Source: Oceanicoccus sp. KOV_DT_Chl (GTDB lineage Bacteria > Pseudomonadota > Gammaproteobacteria > Pseudomonadales > Dasaniaceae). From it: DNA of 64,000 nucleotides. The translations under genes and the position numbers were made by a program. Location of the stretch: the NCBI RefSeq assembly GCF_900120175.1, contig NZ_FQLF01000001.1, positions 682,001 to 746,000 on the forward strand, written 5' to 3'. Shown here one piece after another: positions 1-9,797 of the stretch (its first letter is position 1; every line of letters starts with the position of its first letter). The notes under the pieces were generated by a model, which was not told the origin of the DNA, did not search any database, and worked only from the letters and a program-made list of their open reading frames with translations.

Positions 1-1
1 A

Positions 2-751
2 CAAGGAAATCCTGGCGATTGCTTAAATTGGCCAATGTTGAAAATAAAATACCTCACCGACCCAGAGAATATCGCAAAATTATTGCCACCTGGTATTGAG
101 CCTGGAAGTAAGCCTGAAGTTACGCTGACCGTTTATAATTTTCCGGTGAATGGTCATCCTGAATTCGGCTTGGTTACTGCTGTTGCTGCTAAACATGATG
201 GTAAGGAGGGGGAGTTTGCCTTAGGGTATGCGATTGATCGAGAATCAGAAATTTTTATTAGTCAGGAGAAATTTGGTCAGCCAAAATACCCTGCCAAGAT
301 AGATTATTTTCGATTGATGGACTATGTCGAAGCGAATGTGACGCATCAAAACTATACTTTTTTGGAGTTTAAAGGGCAGGTGACAGAAACCCTTGATCCT
401 GGCCCAGAGTTTGTGGTCAATGAGTTTTGGGTCAAGTACTCGCGTAAAGCCTCATATACCGAGCCGGGTTTTGATTTTCCGCCACATGTAGTTGATGTTT
501 ATAGTAAATATGGTACTGCACTGAAACAAAAGGTGGTGGGTGAGCTGACTTTGCGTGAAAGTCCATGGGATCCGATTGCGCAGAATTTACCGGTCAAAAG
601 TGAGCTTGATGCGTATTTATGGACACCTATATTTCTGGATAGAACAGTTAATTTGGGTAAGCCCCTGGATGCCGATGCGTTTGAACCGTTTGCCAGTACC
701 ATCGGTAACTCACGGTGGCCCGGCGAAAACGGTGGCCCTAAAAAGAGTTGA
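2..751 (+). CDS. Acetoacetate decarboxylase-like protein (5' end outside window)
   Basis: The product resembles the acetoacetate decarboxylase (ADC) superfamily, soluble beta-barrel enzymes that use a Schiff-base lysine to decarboxylate or condense small oxo-acids. Family features seen are the opening TDPENIAKLLPPG and the segment EKFGQPKYPAKI, which corresponds to the family's G-x-P-K region where the catalytic lysine lies. The first ATG is at 35, but the frame stays open to base 2 and reads plausible family sequence before that ATG (NWP directly before MLKIKY), so the true start is probably upstream of the window. A terminator follows directly. The substrate cannot be told from sequence; many members are not true acetoacetate decarboxylases. 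Confidence 0.75.
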   Translation, partial: QGNPGDCLNWPMLKIKYLTDPENIAKLLPPGIEPGSKPEVTLTVYNFPVNGHPEFGLVTAVAAKHDGKEGEFALGYAIDRESEIFISQEKFGQPKYPAKIDYFRLMDYVEANVTHQNYTFLEFKGQVTETLDPGPEFVVNEFWVKYSRKASYTEPGFDFPPHVVDVYSKYGTALKQKVVGELTLRESPWDPIAQNLPVKSELDAYLWTPIFLDRTVNLGKPLDADAFEPFASTIGNSRWPGENGGPKKS

Positions 752-770
752 TTTATAGAATGGTATATCA

Positions 771-795
771 AGGGATGCTAAGCATCCCTTTTTTG
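771..795 (+). terminator. Rho-independent terminator after the ADC-like gene
   Basis: The arms agggatgct and agcatccct (771-779 and 781-789) form a hairpin followed by a T run at 789-794, 20 bases after the stop codon. The next gene is on the opposite strand and converges on it. Confidence 0.85.
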
Positions 796-808
796 TGGGT
801 GGTCAATA

Positions 809-3136
809 CTAGTATTCCAGAATTTGAGCCTGTTGAGTGAGGCCGTGTAAACCTTTTAATTGACACTCGCCGCTTAGCCCGTCATTAAATTGTGTGACTA
901 TGATTTGCTGGCTGTTTAGTATTTTCTTGCTATCAGCAATTAATATATGTTGCTGGTCATTCACGGCCATCAGACAATGCTGCTCTTCGTTGTTTTCATT
1001 GTAGTAATGGGCGTTAGTAACGGTCTTGCTAATAATTTTGGCAGTGATCAATAGTTTGCCCTGAGTCCCTCTCTCCATTGTCGTTATTTGAGTTAGGTAT
1101 ATAAATTCTTCTGCCATATCTATATCAGTGTCAGTACTTTTTTCTTTTTCATCTTGTTGTTCGGTAATGATGAGAAGGGCTAGTTGATCAATATCAATAG
1201 GTGTTTCCATTTTGTATTCGGTAGTTTGTAAAACTAATTGCTGGTCGTCCTGGTGTGCTAGCAGCCACTGGCTTTTACTGCTTATAGGTCGATCAGGGAG
1301 CTCGCTGCTGGGTTGGCCAGATTTGGCCCCCCTTTGCTTTTTACGGCATGATCGTAGTAGTAATAAGCGATACAGTTTTTCAGGCCACTAAATGCTCTAA
1401 GTTTGATTGGTTGATAAAAACTGTAAAAATTTGCTTTGGTGTTTTTTCCAGTGCGATAATGGATTGATTAAGTTTGCTCATTAGCAATAGTGCTTGCTCA
1501 GTCGATGCACCTGCTAATGACGTGATATTTTGTTGCTTGTTGTGCATCCGAAATTTTAAACAAGTGATGTAGTCTTGTTTTACTTGGTTGAAGAATGCTT
1601 GTACCTGCAGGTAAATCATACTGTTGTCGGGCGTTAATGCGTCAGTATGATTGAGTTGTGTCAGGTATTCCTGGTCGTGAGCGGCGCACCATAGCTGCTG
1701 TCCAGGCTCGCAGTGATCTAATCGTTGTGTCACTGTCAAAGGTATAGTGGATACCAGCTTTCGATGCTGGTTGAGATATTGCTTTAAATGTTTATGTAGT
1801 CCTGATGAGAGTGTGTGTCGGTCAAGCTTGTTGAGTAGGTGAAAGGCAATAAATAATTCTTCAACTGAGCTGGAGTTCTCTAACGATACGGAAGGATGTA
1901 GATGGCTGAGAGCTTCAGGTTCATAAAGCGAGAGAATATACACAATTTTGTTGACGGTTTTGATTGCGCCGGTGGGTACGGGTAAATGCAAGCTGGTGGT
2001 CAGCAGTTGTTCAAGATAGAGCAAATCCATGATCTGAAATGCAATCAGGTTAGCTGTCTTGCGCTGTGGTCCATAAATGATATTGGCTGATTCGTATACG
2101 TCTGCATAGACCTGTTTGTAACCAGTAATCAAATGTTTGAGTGCTGAGCACCCGTGATCAACCATGGTTGCGCGTTTTTTATCATCAAAATTACAGGGTT
2201 TACGTTCAAACATCGATATTAATGATTTGATTTTTTCGCTAAGTAGTGGCGTATAGGCATTCAGCAGCGCTATCCGTTTACTGTTGGAAACAGGCGCTTT
2301 GCTTAGCGTGATTAATTCCCTGTCTGCAATTTCAAGCATTGATGCAATAGCTTTGTTTTTAGCAGAAAATAATTTTTCTATTTCTTTTTCTTGAAAGTTT
2401 GTTTCGATATCTTTCTTGCTTTTAGTAATAGGTAGGATGAATTCCAGTGAAATTGTGCGTTCTGGTAAGGTGCGGCCTAGATATTCATCAAGTTCAGCTT
2501 TTGATTGCTCCATTTTCGCTTTGCCTTTTTCTGAAAGCTCACGGCTTTTGGCTTTCAGTTTTTGGCTAATAGCGGAGAGCGCGCTATTTTTTTCAGGGCT
2601 TGGGCTTTGGCTTGGTACGGCTGGTTCAGGTTTAGCGTTCGCCTGAGCCATTTCTATTTTTTCTTGTTCAATTTGAGTGGCTATCAGTTGCAGTTGGTTG
2701 TTGAAGGCGTTCGCGTTATCATCCAGCGGAATAGATTTTCTGGCGGGCGATTGGTTGATGCCATTATTTAAAATTTTAAGTTTATTCACACTCTCCGGTG
2801 GGCTTGTTTGTGCATTGCCAGAGTTAAGGAATATGGAGTAGTCGATAGCGATGCAAGAGGTTTCAGCTGTCTCCGCTTTATCGACCTTGGTGGGTTGCGG
2901 TTTAGCTTTCTCTTCAACAGCATCTGTCAGCGCTTGATCTAATTCGTCCTCATTTGTAAATAAAGCATCCTCATAGTGTTCTTTGGTTTCAATCGCTATT
3001 TCATAGTCCGAGTAATTCTTAAGGGTACAGAGGCAACCGCCTGCTCAATATCCTGTTGAGCATTCGGGTTATCCTGATAGCTTTTCTTTGATTGATTAGG
3101 GCTAGCGGGAGGCTTGGTCTTTTCGTCGTTGGTCAT
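809..3136 (-). CDS. Large protein of unknown function, broken by three single-base frameshifts
   Basis: I do not recognise this protein. Three reading-frame pieces join into one protein of about 776 residues if one base is added at each of three places: the GGG at 3023-3025 (joins the N-terminal MTNDEKTKPP piece to the KNYSDYE frame), the A/T runs at 1425-1432 (joins EKTPKQ to FYSFYQPIKLRAF), and the six-C run at 1327-1332 (joins AVKSKGG to AKSGQPSSELP). The N-terminal 200 residues or so are polar and proline/serine-rich, with a charged helical stretch (SEKGKAKMEQSKAELDEYL). The middle is helical and leucine-rich without membrane segments or a signal peptide. The C-terminal 200 residues look like a beta-rich domain. 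A GTG at 2789 could start the middle piece alone but has no ribosome site. It is probably a cytoplasmic regulator or scaffold; that is a guess. Confidence 0.6.
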
Positions 3137-3248
3137 GATCTATGCGCTGCTGATGTTAGCTTTTGATTAACTATAGCAATGAATGACGGTTTCAGCGGGC
3201 TTGGCGGGTGCAAATAGTCACAAAAATGACTGTGGTCTCACGTTTTTT

Positions 3249-3264
3249 TGTGGCCCAGGCCACA
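3249..3264. promoter_or_regulatory. Inverted repeat in divergent intergenic region
   Basis: TGTGGCC and GGCCACA are separated by two bases, forming a 16-base dyad between the divergent genes at 3136 (minus) and 3402 (plus). The spacing is too tight for a hairpin, so an operator for a dimeric regulator is the better guess. The regulator is not identifiable. Confidence 0.35.
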
Positions 3265-3401
3265 GTTTTGTTCATAGTTAATTCAAATAGTTAGATTAAG
3301 CGCCTATTTTACCCAGTATCTTTGCTGTAGCCGTTGACTATATAGGGCTAACTAGAGACAAGATTTATTGCCATTTATCGAAAGGTGCATAGGAGGGTTT
3401 C

Positions 3402-3638
3402 GTGGCCAAAAGACGTAAAAACAAACAAGTTTCAACAGAGTCTTCTGTTGAAAACGGGAATGCCTGGGTTTTGACCACCAAGCGTGTAGGGGACCGGGTA
3501 GCGGGCTGGGTGGTTGATCAGTTATATGAACAGAGTACGCGGCAATTGGCAGGGAGTGAGCGATGCGATGTTACAACCTTTTGCTATCCCACAGGTGCTA
3601 AGGTTGTACGTGCCCGATTGCAGCCTGCCGAGCACTAA
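3402..3638 (+). CDS. Small basic hypothetical protein (78 aa)
   Basis: This is an unrecognised short protein starting MAKRRKNKQ, with a strongly basic N-terminus and a C-terminal half that contains GAKVVRARLQP. The start is GTG at 3402, supported by an excellent ribosome site, AGGAGGG at 3391-3397, five bases upstream. It has no membrane segment or signal peptide. It stands alone between the divergent large unknown gene and the SURF1 gene. Confidence 0.6.
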   Translation: MAKRRKNKQVSTESSVENGNAWVLTTKRVGDRVAGWVVDQLYEQSTRQLAGSERCDVTTFCYPTGAKVVRARLQPAEH

Positions 3639-3798
3639 TTATCAGCTAACAGTTCCATAGTTTGCGCTGTTCTCACTGAGCGTTATACTAGCCACTTTCA
3701 AGTGGTCAGATCTTTGTTTCGTGCTTGGTTCTCACTAAGCCAGATTCTCTTAGGTTCTGCCAGTTTACCCATGATGGTTTCAACTTGGCTTGCATCGT

Positions 3799-4572
3799 AT
3801 GCCCCACCGGTTTTCATCAATCCAGGTTAAATTGTTCAGCGTTAAATGGGGGGCGTTAGAAGTACGATTTCCATTGCGTGCAACACTACTGTTATTTGCA
3901 GTCGTCAGTCTGTTGTTAGCACTGGGGGTTTGGCAGCTTGAGCGAGCAGAATACAAACACTTCTTAAATACTCAAATCACGCAACTTGCTGAGCAGGCTC
4001 CTCAAGAGCTTCGCGACTTATCACTCCTTGAAACACATCTATCACCGCAGCTAGTCTCAGTTGCAGGCTACTATTTGAATCAGTTTTCTCTACTTATTGA
4101 TAATCAGCGCTATCAGGGCCGATTAGGTTTTGAGGTGATCACGCCATTCCTGATGGTTAACGAGCAGCTGTTATTGGTCAGTCGGGGATGGATGGCAAGG
4201 ACAGAATCAGCAGTTTTCATTGAGCCCATTGAAGGTTTGCAACATTTGCAGGGTGTGATTCAGCCATTGCCATTGAAGACGTTTCTACTACCACCTCGTG
4301 CCGAGGAGATTCAATGGCCGTTAATATTGCATCATTTTGATTTTCAAACAGTTAAAAATATATATGACAAACAGTTAAATTCAGCAGTTTATCCTAATGT
4401 GCTAAGGTTGAGTGCTACTAGCGCAGGCGTGTTGCAGCGACATTGGCCGCAAAAACTTCATAATGCAGATGCAAGTAGTCGCTATGCCCTTCAGTGGTTT
4501 GCTATGGCATTTTTGGCTATTATTTTTTATATCCTATTTAATAGCAATCTTATTTCACTGGTTACTAAATAA
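3799..4572 (+). CDS. SURF1 family protein (cytochrome c oxidase assembly)
   Basis: SURF1 proteins are inner-membrane factors for assembly of haem-copper oxidases, probably in haem a insertion. The product has the family layout: one N-terminal membrane helix (about residues 25-45, ending in GVWQLERAEYK, the family's G-x-WQ-x-x-R signature), a periplasmic domain with VSRGWM, and a second helix near the C-terminus preceded by YALQWFAMAF, matching the conserved YAxQWF motif. The start is probably ATG 3799; a TTG nine bases earlier is possible. The usual coxBAC/ctaG neighbours are absent, so this is an orphan copy. The downstream membrane protein begins 20 bases after the stop and is probably co-transcribed. 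Confidence 0.85.
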   Translation: MPHRFSSIQVKLFSVKWGALEVRFPLRATLLLFAVVSLLLALGVWQLERAEYKHFLNTQITQLAEQAPQELRDLSLLETHLSPQLVSVAGYYLNQFSLLIDNQRYQGRLGFEVITPFLMVNEQLLLVSRGWMARTESAVFIEPIEGLQHLQGVIQPLPLKTFLLPPRAEEIQWPLILHHFDFQTVKNIYDKQLNSAVYPNVLRLSATSAGVLQRHWPQKLHNADASSRYALQWFAMAFLAIIFYILFNSNLISLVTK

Positions 4573-4592
4573 CTCAAAAGTAGACTTATCAA

Positions 4593-5246
4593 ATGAACGA
4601 GAAAAATGAGAAGCTCGATTTAAATGTAGATGATAACGCCGTTTCACAAGATGCTGCCACTAGACAAAGAACTTTATGGCTACAGATGAGTTATCACAGC
4701 CTGGCCTTTATTAGTGCCTTGGCGCTGTGGGCTGCAGCGGATAGTTGGGCGCTGGTATCAAATTTATTGCTTGCCGATATATTGCTGGTGTTAGCTTCAA
4801 TTGTGTTTGGCATTGTCATGGGTCAAACTTTCCATGAGTGGGGACATTTTATTGCCACCCTCAAATCCGGTGCAATTTATTCAGTAAAACCTTCCCCGAG
4901 AATTTTATTTTTCGATTTTGATTATATCAATAATACTAAAGAACAATTTCTGCAGATGAGTAAGGGCGGTTCCGCCGGCAATTATGTTTTTATTGCCTTG
5001 GTGCTGTTATTGATCCCGATGGATAGCGGCGGCCGGATTATGTTGCTTGCGACTGCTATCGCGCTGGCAGTATTTGTGGCTAAGGTGGAGTTTCCGGTCA
5101 TTAAGCGTGTAAGCTCTGGAGAGGAGACGCTGGAAGTTTTGGCAGACCATTTCGCAGGTGGTTTGGAGTCAGTCTTCAGGCCTGCAATTAATACCGCTGT
5201 GATTGCTGGATTAGGTCTTTGGTTGTTTCTCTGTGTGTTTTTCTAA
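4593..5246 (+). CDS. Polytopic membrane protein with HEWGH zinc-protease-like motif
   Basis: This 217-residue protein has a short polar N-terminus and about five hydrophobic segments (roughly residues 30-50, 58-78, 125-142, 150-170 and 198-217). The motif H81-E-W-G-H85 lies just after the second segment and fits the HExxH zinc site of metallopeptidases; in site-2 (M50) proteases the motif likewise lies in or beside a membrane helix. I see no clear second M50 motif (NxxPxxxxDG or LDG), so peptidase activity is not established. A conserved-looking ADHFAGG near residue 187 could supply another ligand. It follows the SURF1 gene closely and may act on the same pathway, which is inference. Confidence 0.6.
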   Translation: MNEKNEKLDLNVDDNAVSQDAATRQRTLWLQMSYHSLAFISALALWAAADSWALVSNLLLADILLVLASIVFGIVMGQTFHEWGHFIATLKSGAIYSVKPSPRILFFDFDYINNTKEQFLQMSKGGSAGNYVFIALVLLLIPMDSGGRIMLLATAIALAVFVAKVEFPVIKRVSSGEETLEVLADHFAGGLESVFRPAINTAVIAGLGLWLFLCVFF

Positions 5247-5851
5247 TTTAGAAAGTCCTCGGGTTGATCGACATCCCGGATAATTCCAGGGTCGTCAATG
5301 GTAATTATCTTAAGCTGACTTCTGTAAGTGGCAAGAATCCTTTTAGCTCCTTGATCTCCTTGCAGTTGTTGTAATTCTTTGAACCATTGGCTGGGAAATA
5401 ATACCGGATGGCCTTGGCGATATTTTCCGTTCGCATCGCTATAGCTAGGGGTGATTATTTTTTGGGGATCAAAGTTTGAAATTATTTTACTTAGCGTTTG
5501 TGCTTTAATCCAAGGCATATCTCCGAGCATTATTAGCACACCATCATAATCTCCATACCGGCTCAACTGTTTAATCCCATCCGTCAATGAGAAGCCCATA
5601 CCTTGGGATGAATTGAGTGAATAGCAGCAAGTTAATAACAAATTATCCTGATGCTCGCCCAGCAGTAACGCCTGTTTTTTCTGATCACTTTGACGCAGTA
5701 CAAGTAGCGTTTCCAGTTTAAGTTGTAACGGTATTGCTAAGCTTTGTTGTAGCAGAGTGGCTTGGTCCTGACGATGTCTTGCCAGTCGTTTGTCGCTGCC
5801 AAATCGTTGGCTGTTACCTGCGGCAAGCATGAGGGCGGCAATACGTGGCAT
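5243..5851 (-). CDS. mocA: Molybdenum cofactor cytidylyltransferase-like (MocA family)
   Basis: MocA transfers CMP from CTP to molybdopterin, giving the cytosine dinucleotide cofactor used by xanthine-oxidase-family enzymes. The protein (202 aa) opens with LAAGNSQRFGSDK, the LAAGxSxRxG-xxK nucleotide-binding signature of MobA/MocA-like transferases, and has MLGDMPW, the D-x-P metal/nucleotide site, near residue 110. It is the last gene of the iorA-iorB-xdhC-mocA operon, which fits supply of cofactor to the hydroxylase. Its 3' end overlaps that of the convergent membrane-protein gene by four bases. Confidence 0.85.
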   Translation of the reverse strand: MPRIAALMLAAGNSQRFGSDKRLARHRQDQATLLQQSLAIPLQLKLETLLVLRQSDQKKQALLLGEHQDNLLLTCCYSLNSSQGMGFSLTDGIKQLSRYGDYDGVLIMLGDMPWIKAQTLSKIISNFDPQKIITPSYSDANGKYRQGHPVLFPSQWFKELQQLQGDQGAKRILATYRSQLKIITIDDPGIIRDVDQPEDFLN

Positions 5852-5859
5852 CAGCTTAC

Positions 5860-6849
5860 TTAACGTGGTTCATTATAACGGGCAATAATATCGGCGATGA
5901 TGGCGATGGCAATTTCAGCAGGTGTTTTACTGTGAATATCTATGCCTATCGGCGCATGCAAACGATGCAACTGTTGTTCACTGATGCCCAGTTGTAATAG
6001 TCTTTGCCTGCGCTTATTTGAGCTGGCTTGGGAGCCCATTGCTCCTAGATAAAAAGCCGGTGTTGAAAATGCATCCATTAATCCCATGTCATCTAAACGC
6101 GGATCATGGCTGACGGTAACGATTGCGCAGTTGGGATCATTGGCATAATCGCGAACGACGTCATCTGGCATGCCAGTGTGGATGCTGGTGTTGTCGATCT
6201 GCCACTGCGATTTTAATTCCGGGCGAGGGTCGCAAACACTAACGCGGTAGCCTGTCGCCAGCGCAAATTGGGCAAGGTATCTACTCACTTCACAGATACC
6301 AATTATCATTAAGTGCACTTCCGGGCCGTAGGTGTGCTGAAGTTGTCGCGGTTGATGGTGCTCATTTTTATCCAAATGTAGATCAGGTCGTTGATGAGTA
6401 ACGTCCACCGACTGAGTGCCATCGGTATAGTTAACTGTTCGTTGAATTGCCTTTCGTTGCAACAACGATTGCTCAATTTGTATAAATTGTTGTTTTATTG
6501 TGTCGCTGATTAGTTCAACAAAGGGTTCGATTAATATACCGAGCGTTCCGCCACAGGGAAGTTTAAAGCGCTCGATGTCAGTCTGGGTTTGACCGTAGAT
6601 TTTATAACATGCTCTGTCAGCGGCGATGGTGCCAGTCTGTAATTGCGCAATGAGATCGTCTTCTACGCAGCCCCCTGATAAAGAGCCAACAATTATGCCT
6701 TCGCTATTACAGGCTAATAAGCTGCCAGTGCGTCGTGGTGAAGAGCCCCATGTCTCAACGACTGTACATAGCCAGCACGAAGTCCCCTCATGCAGCCATC
6801 GATTTAATTGGCTGATCACAGCTAAATCGAGAAAGTCATGGTTACTCAT
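5860..6849 (-). CDS. XdhC family molybdenum-enzyme maturation factor
   Basis: XdhC/CoxI proteins bind molybdenum cofactor, help its sulfuration and insert it into xanthine-dehydrogenase-type enzymes. The N-terminal XdhC domain is seen in VVETWGSSPRRTGSLL and GSLSGGCVEDDL, and the C-terminal Rossmann-like domain in MIIGICEVSRYLAQFA and VTVSHDPRLDDMGL. ATG at 6849 is preferred over the TTG one codon upstream because it overlaps the end of iorB closely, as expected in an operon. The role follows from family and context. Confidence 0.88.
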   Translation of the reverse strand: MSNHDFLDLAVISQLNRWLHEGTSCWLCTVVETWGSSPRRTGSLLACNSEGIIVGSLSGGCVEDDLIAQLQTGTIAADRACYKIYGQTQTDIERFKLPCGGTLGILIEPFVELISDTIKQQFIQIEQSLLQRKAIQRTVNYTDGTQSVDVTHQRPDLHLDKNEHHQPRQLQHTYGPEVHLMIIGICEVSRYLAQFALATGYRVSVCDPRPELKSQWQIDNTSIHTGMPDDVVRDYANDPNCAIVTVSHDPRLDDMGLMDAFSTPAFYLGAMGSQASSNKRRQRLLQLGISEQQLHRLHAPIGIDIHSKTPAEIAIAIIADIIARYNEPR

Positions 6850-6852
6850 CAA

Positions 6853-9037
6853 TTAGCTCAATAATAGCGGCATTTGTCGAAGTCGTTGGCCGGTAGCTGC
6901 AAATAGTGCATTGGCAATAGCCGGTGCGACAGCGGGTACTCCAATTTCCCCAATACCGCTGGGTCGCTCTTCGCTGGCAATTATGTGCACTTCTATCACC
7001 GGTATTTCATTCATCCGCATCACCGGTAAATCATGGAAATTACTCTCTACTACGCGGCCATCAGCTATCGTCACAGGTGGTTTGGTCGCAGCCGTTAAGG
7101 CGTAGATGATGGCGCCTTCAACCTGGGTTTTAACAATATCGGGGTTGATGACAAGCCCGCAGTCGACCGCGGCTAAGATGCGTTCAATCTTGTAACTAGC
7201 GCCGCTAACGGTTACTTCGGCAACCATCGCGCAATAAGACTCAAAAGGATCAACAACAGCCAGGCCCTGACTAACGTCTTTGTTTGGATTTCCCCAATTC
7301 GCTTTTTCGGCAGCTAATGCCAACACTGCGGCGTGTCGTGAGGCGGGGTCCAGTAATTGTTGGCGAAAAAGTAACGGGTCTTGCTGGCCTGCGTTAGCCA
7401 CTTCATCAATGAAGCTTTCAACAACAAAACAGTTATGGGAATAGCCGACTGATCGCCAAAAACCGGTTTTGATGCCCGGGTCAAAATATATTTGTGCTAC
7501 TGAAAGGTTGGGTATGTTGTATGGGACTTTTGCCCCTTCTGCCGTAGTTATGTCGTAGGGGCCGGCTTGCTTGCCAACAAACTTACCCAGCGAACGTGCA
7601 ATCTCGGTGGGTACCCAGGCCGGCAGCATGGTGGCAGCAAGTTCGACACTTAGTCCTTCTACGATGCTGTTAGAGACAATATTATGTTGCCAACCAATTA
7701 ATGAGCCTTGCTCGTCCAGCGCCGCTTTTATACCGTGGTAATTGGCACCACGATAATAGTCATGCTGCATATCATCCTCGCGCGACCAGATCAGTTTGAT
7801 TGGCGTGCCCGGCAATTGTTTGGCTACGGCAACGGCTTCGCCGACAAAATCAGGGTAGCCTCGACGGCCAAATCCGCCCCTAAAAGCGTGGTATTGATAG
7901 TGATATTCGCTCGCGGTAGATCCGCATAATGAGCAGCTACTGCCTGACAAATGTCAGGAGCTTGGTTGGGCGACCATACTTCACAGTATTCCCCGGTTAT
8001 TAATGCCGTAGTGTTTTGCGGCTCCATCGGGCTGTGATGCGTATAGGGCGAAGCATATTCAGCTTCAAGGAGGGTTGCCGCATTAGTCAGCACTTGTGCT
8101 AGCTCATCCCCCTGGGCTTTGACTTGGTAAGACTCGCCGTTGATAAGCGCTTGTTGTTGTCGCTGTAGAATGGTGGCGGAATCCAGTCCAGCCAAGGGGC
8201 CTTTGTCCCATTCAACGATGAGCTGCTCAGCGGCTTTTTTGGCTTGCCAATAGCTGTCAGCAACAATAGCAATACCGCTGTGAATTTCTGTAACTGCGAT
8301 AACTCCAGGCATTATTTTTGCGTTGCTGTCGTCCCAGGATTTAATGCTGCCGCCAAAGTGCGGGCAGCGAATAACCATTGCGATTTTCATTTTTGGTAAA
8401 TTGACATCGATACCAAAGATGGCTTTGCCGGTGCTTTTGTCGGCACTGTCGAAACGGTTGCCGGGTTTACCTATCCAGCGATACTCAGCGGCAGTTTTTA
8501 ATCTGTAATCAATGGTGTTGGCGTGGCGTGCGTCCATAGCAACATCGGCGTAGGTTAACTGTTGCTGGTTACTTGTGTTGCTGATTACCCCGTTGTTGGT
8601 TTTACAAAGCTCAGGGCTGATCCCCAGCGTTGTGCGGCGGCTGAAATTAATAGCGAGCGAGCGGTCGCTCCCGCCTCCCGTAAACTATCCCAGCTACCTC
8701 TTACGCTGGTACTGCCACCGGTCATTTGATTGTAATTAACTGGATCCATAAACGCTGGATGAATACCACTCAGTTGAATCTCCATGCGCCCAGGATCAAA
8801 GTCGAGTTCTTCACCTAAAATAGTAGGTAGGGCAGTCATGACACCTTGCCCCATTTCAACTTTATGTAATTGAAAAATAACCCGGCCATCTTCAGTGATT
8901 TGCAGCCAGGCATTGGGTTGGAAGCTATCGGCCAAAACATTGGGGAAGGGGGGAGTAGCAGATAACCCAAAGCCAATAATTAATCCGCCACCTAAAACAC
9001 CGGAGCCGATTAAAAAGTTACGTCGACTTAAACTCAT
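6853..9037 (-). CDS. Molybdopterin-binding hydroxylase large subunit, IorB-like; two frameshifts
   Basis: This is the catalytic subunit of a xanthine-oxidase-family enzyme like isoquinoline 1-oxidoreductase or periplasmic aldehyde oxidase, about 728 residues when repaired. The N-terminus has a Tat-like signal ([21 protein letters not shown]), so the enzyme is exported folded with its cofactor. Family motifs are [11 protein letters not shown], the GGGFGRR glycine motif and [17 protein letters not shown] near the C-terminus, which contains the candidate catalytic glutamate. The gene is broken twice: the four-C run at 8622-8625 must be five (restoring RWGISPEL) and the four-C run at 7877-7880 must be five (restoring [14 protein letters not shown]). 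The small subunit is directly upstream and overlaps by four bases. The substrate is unknown. Confidence 0.85.
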
Positions 9038-9540
9038 GAGTATTTGATTTCCTTATTGCTAGCCGCGCTGGGGTCGAACAGCTGGACGCTAGGCGTTGAT
9101 TGATGGGCGAGGCTGGTAATTGCTGAAAGAATGCGGGGGTAAGTTCCACAGCGACAAATATTTCCTGCCAGTGCTTGTTTGATTTCGTCTTCGGTTGGCT
9201 GGGGGTTGCTCGCCAGTAGCGCTACAGTACTCATTATTTGGCCTGATTGACAATAGCCGCACTGGGCAACGCTATGTTCAATCCACGCTTGTTGTACCGG
9301 GTGCTCCCCACCCAGCCCCTCTATGGTCGTTATATTTTTACCATCAATGGCGGCAACAGGAAGAATACAGCTACGACTAGCTTGGCCGTCTATCAGGACG
9401 GTGCAAGCCCCACATAACCCGGCGCCGCATCCAAATTTGGTACCGTTCAGTTGGAGGTGATCACGCAGCGTCCATAGAAGTGGTGTGTCTGCGGCTATAT
9501 CTACGGAGACGGCTTCTCCATTGAGAGTAAAAGAAAACAT
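9034..9540 (-). CDS. [2Fe-2S] small subunit of molybdenum hydroxylase, IorA-like
   Basis: This is the electron-transfer subunit carrying two [2Fe-2S] clusters. The plant-type ferredoxin domain shows [16 protein letters not shown] and a fourth cysteine in SRSC; the helical second domain shows CGYCQSG and [10 protein letters not shown]. The length of 168 residues is normal for the family. It is the first gene of the operon, and its ATGA junction overlaps the start of iorB. It has no signal of its own, so it is probably exported with IorB by hitch-hiking on the Tat signal, as proposed for related enzymes. Confidence 0.92.
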   Translation of the reverse strand: MFSFTLNGEAVSVDIAADTPLLWTLRDHLQLNGTKFGCGAGLCGACTVLIDGQASRSCILPVAAIDGKNITTIEGLGGEHPVQQAWIEHSVAQCGYCQSGQIMSTVALLASNPQPTEDEIKQALAGNICRCGTYPRILSAITSLAHQSTPSVQLFDPSAASNKEIKYS

Positions 9541-9797
9541 AATAGACTCGTAAAGTTTTGAAAGGTCAGCTGATAAAGGAATTATACCTCTATAAGATGG
9601 TGATTTAACGGTATGGGAGAAGTGAATGCAAATTACAATATTCTCATTACCGGTGTTACCGGTTAATCATTAGTCATCTTAAAATAACGGCAGTAATTTA
9701 GGATATAAAAGTGATTGTCGCTGCAGAGTTTGCAATAGCTACGTATCCTAACCTTAAAACGATCAGTTTAGCTTCAATAATAAAAGGTGAAACACCA

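Noticed and set aside
1380-2789. A separate 469-residue gene starting at GTG 2789
   Set aside because: Open frame continues upstream to 2864 and joins the neighbouring frames after one-base repairs; no ribosome site at the GTG.
6853-9037. iorB as a decayed pseudogene or three small genes
   Set aside because: Both breaks are single-base losses in four-C runs and the repaired protein has every family motif.
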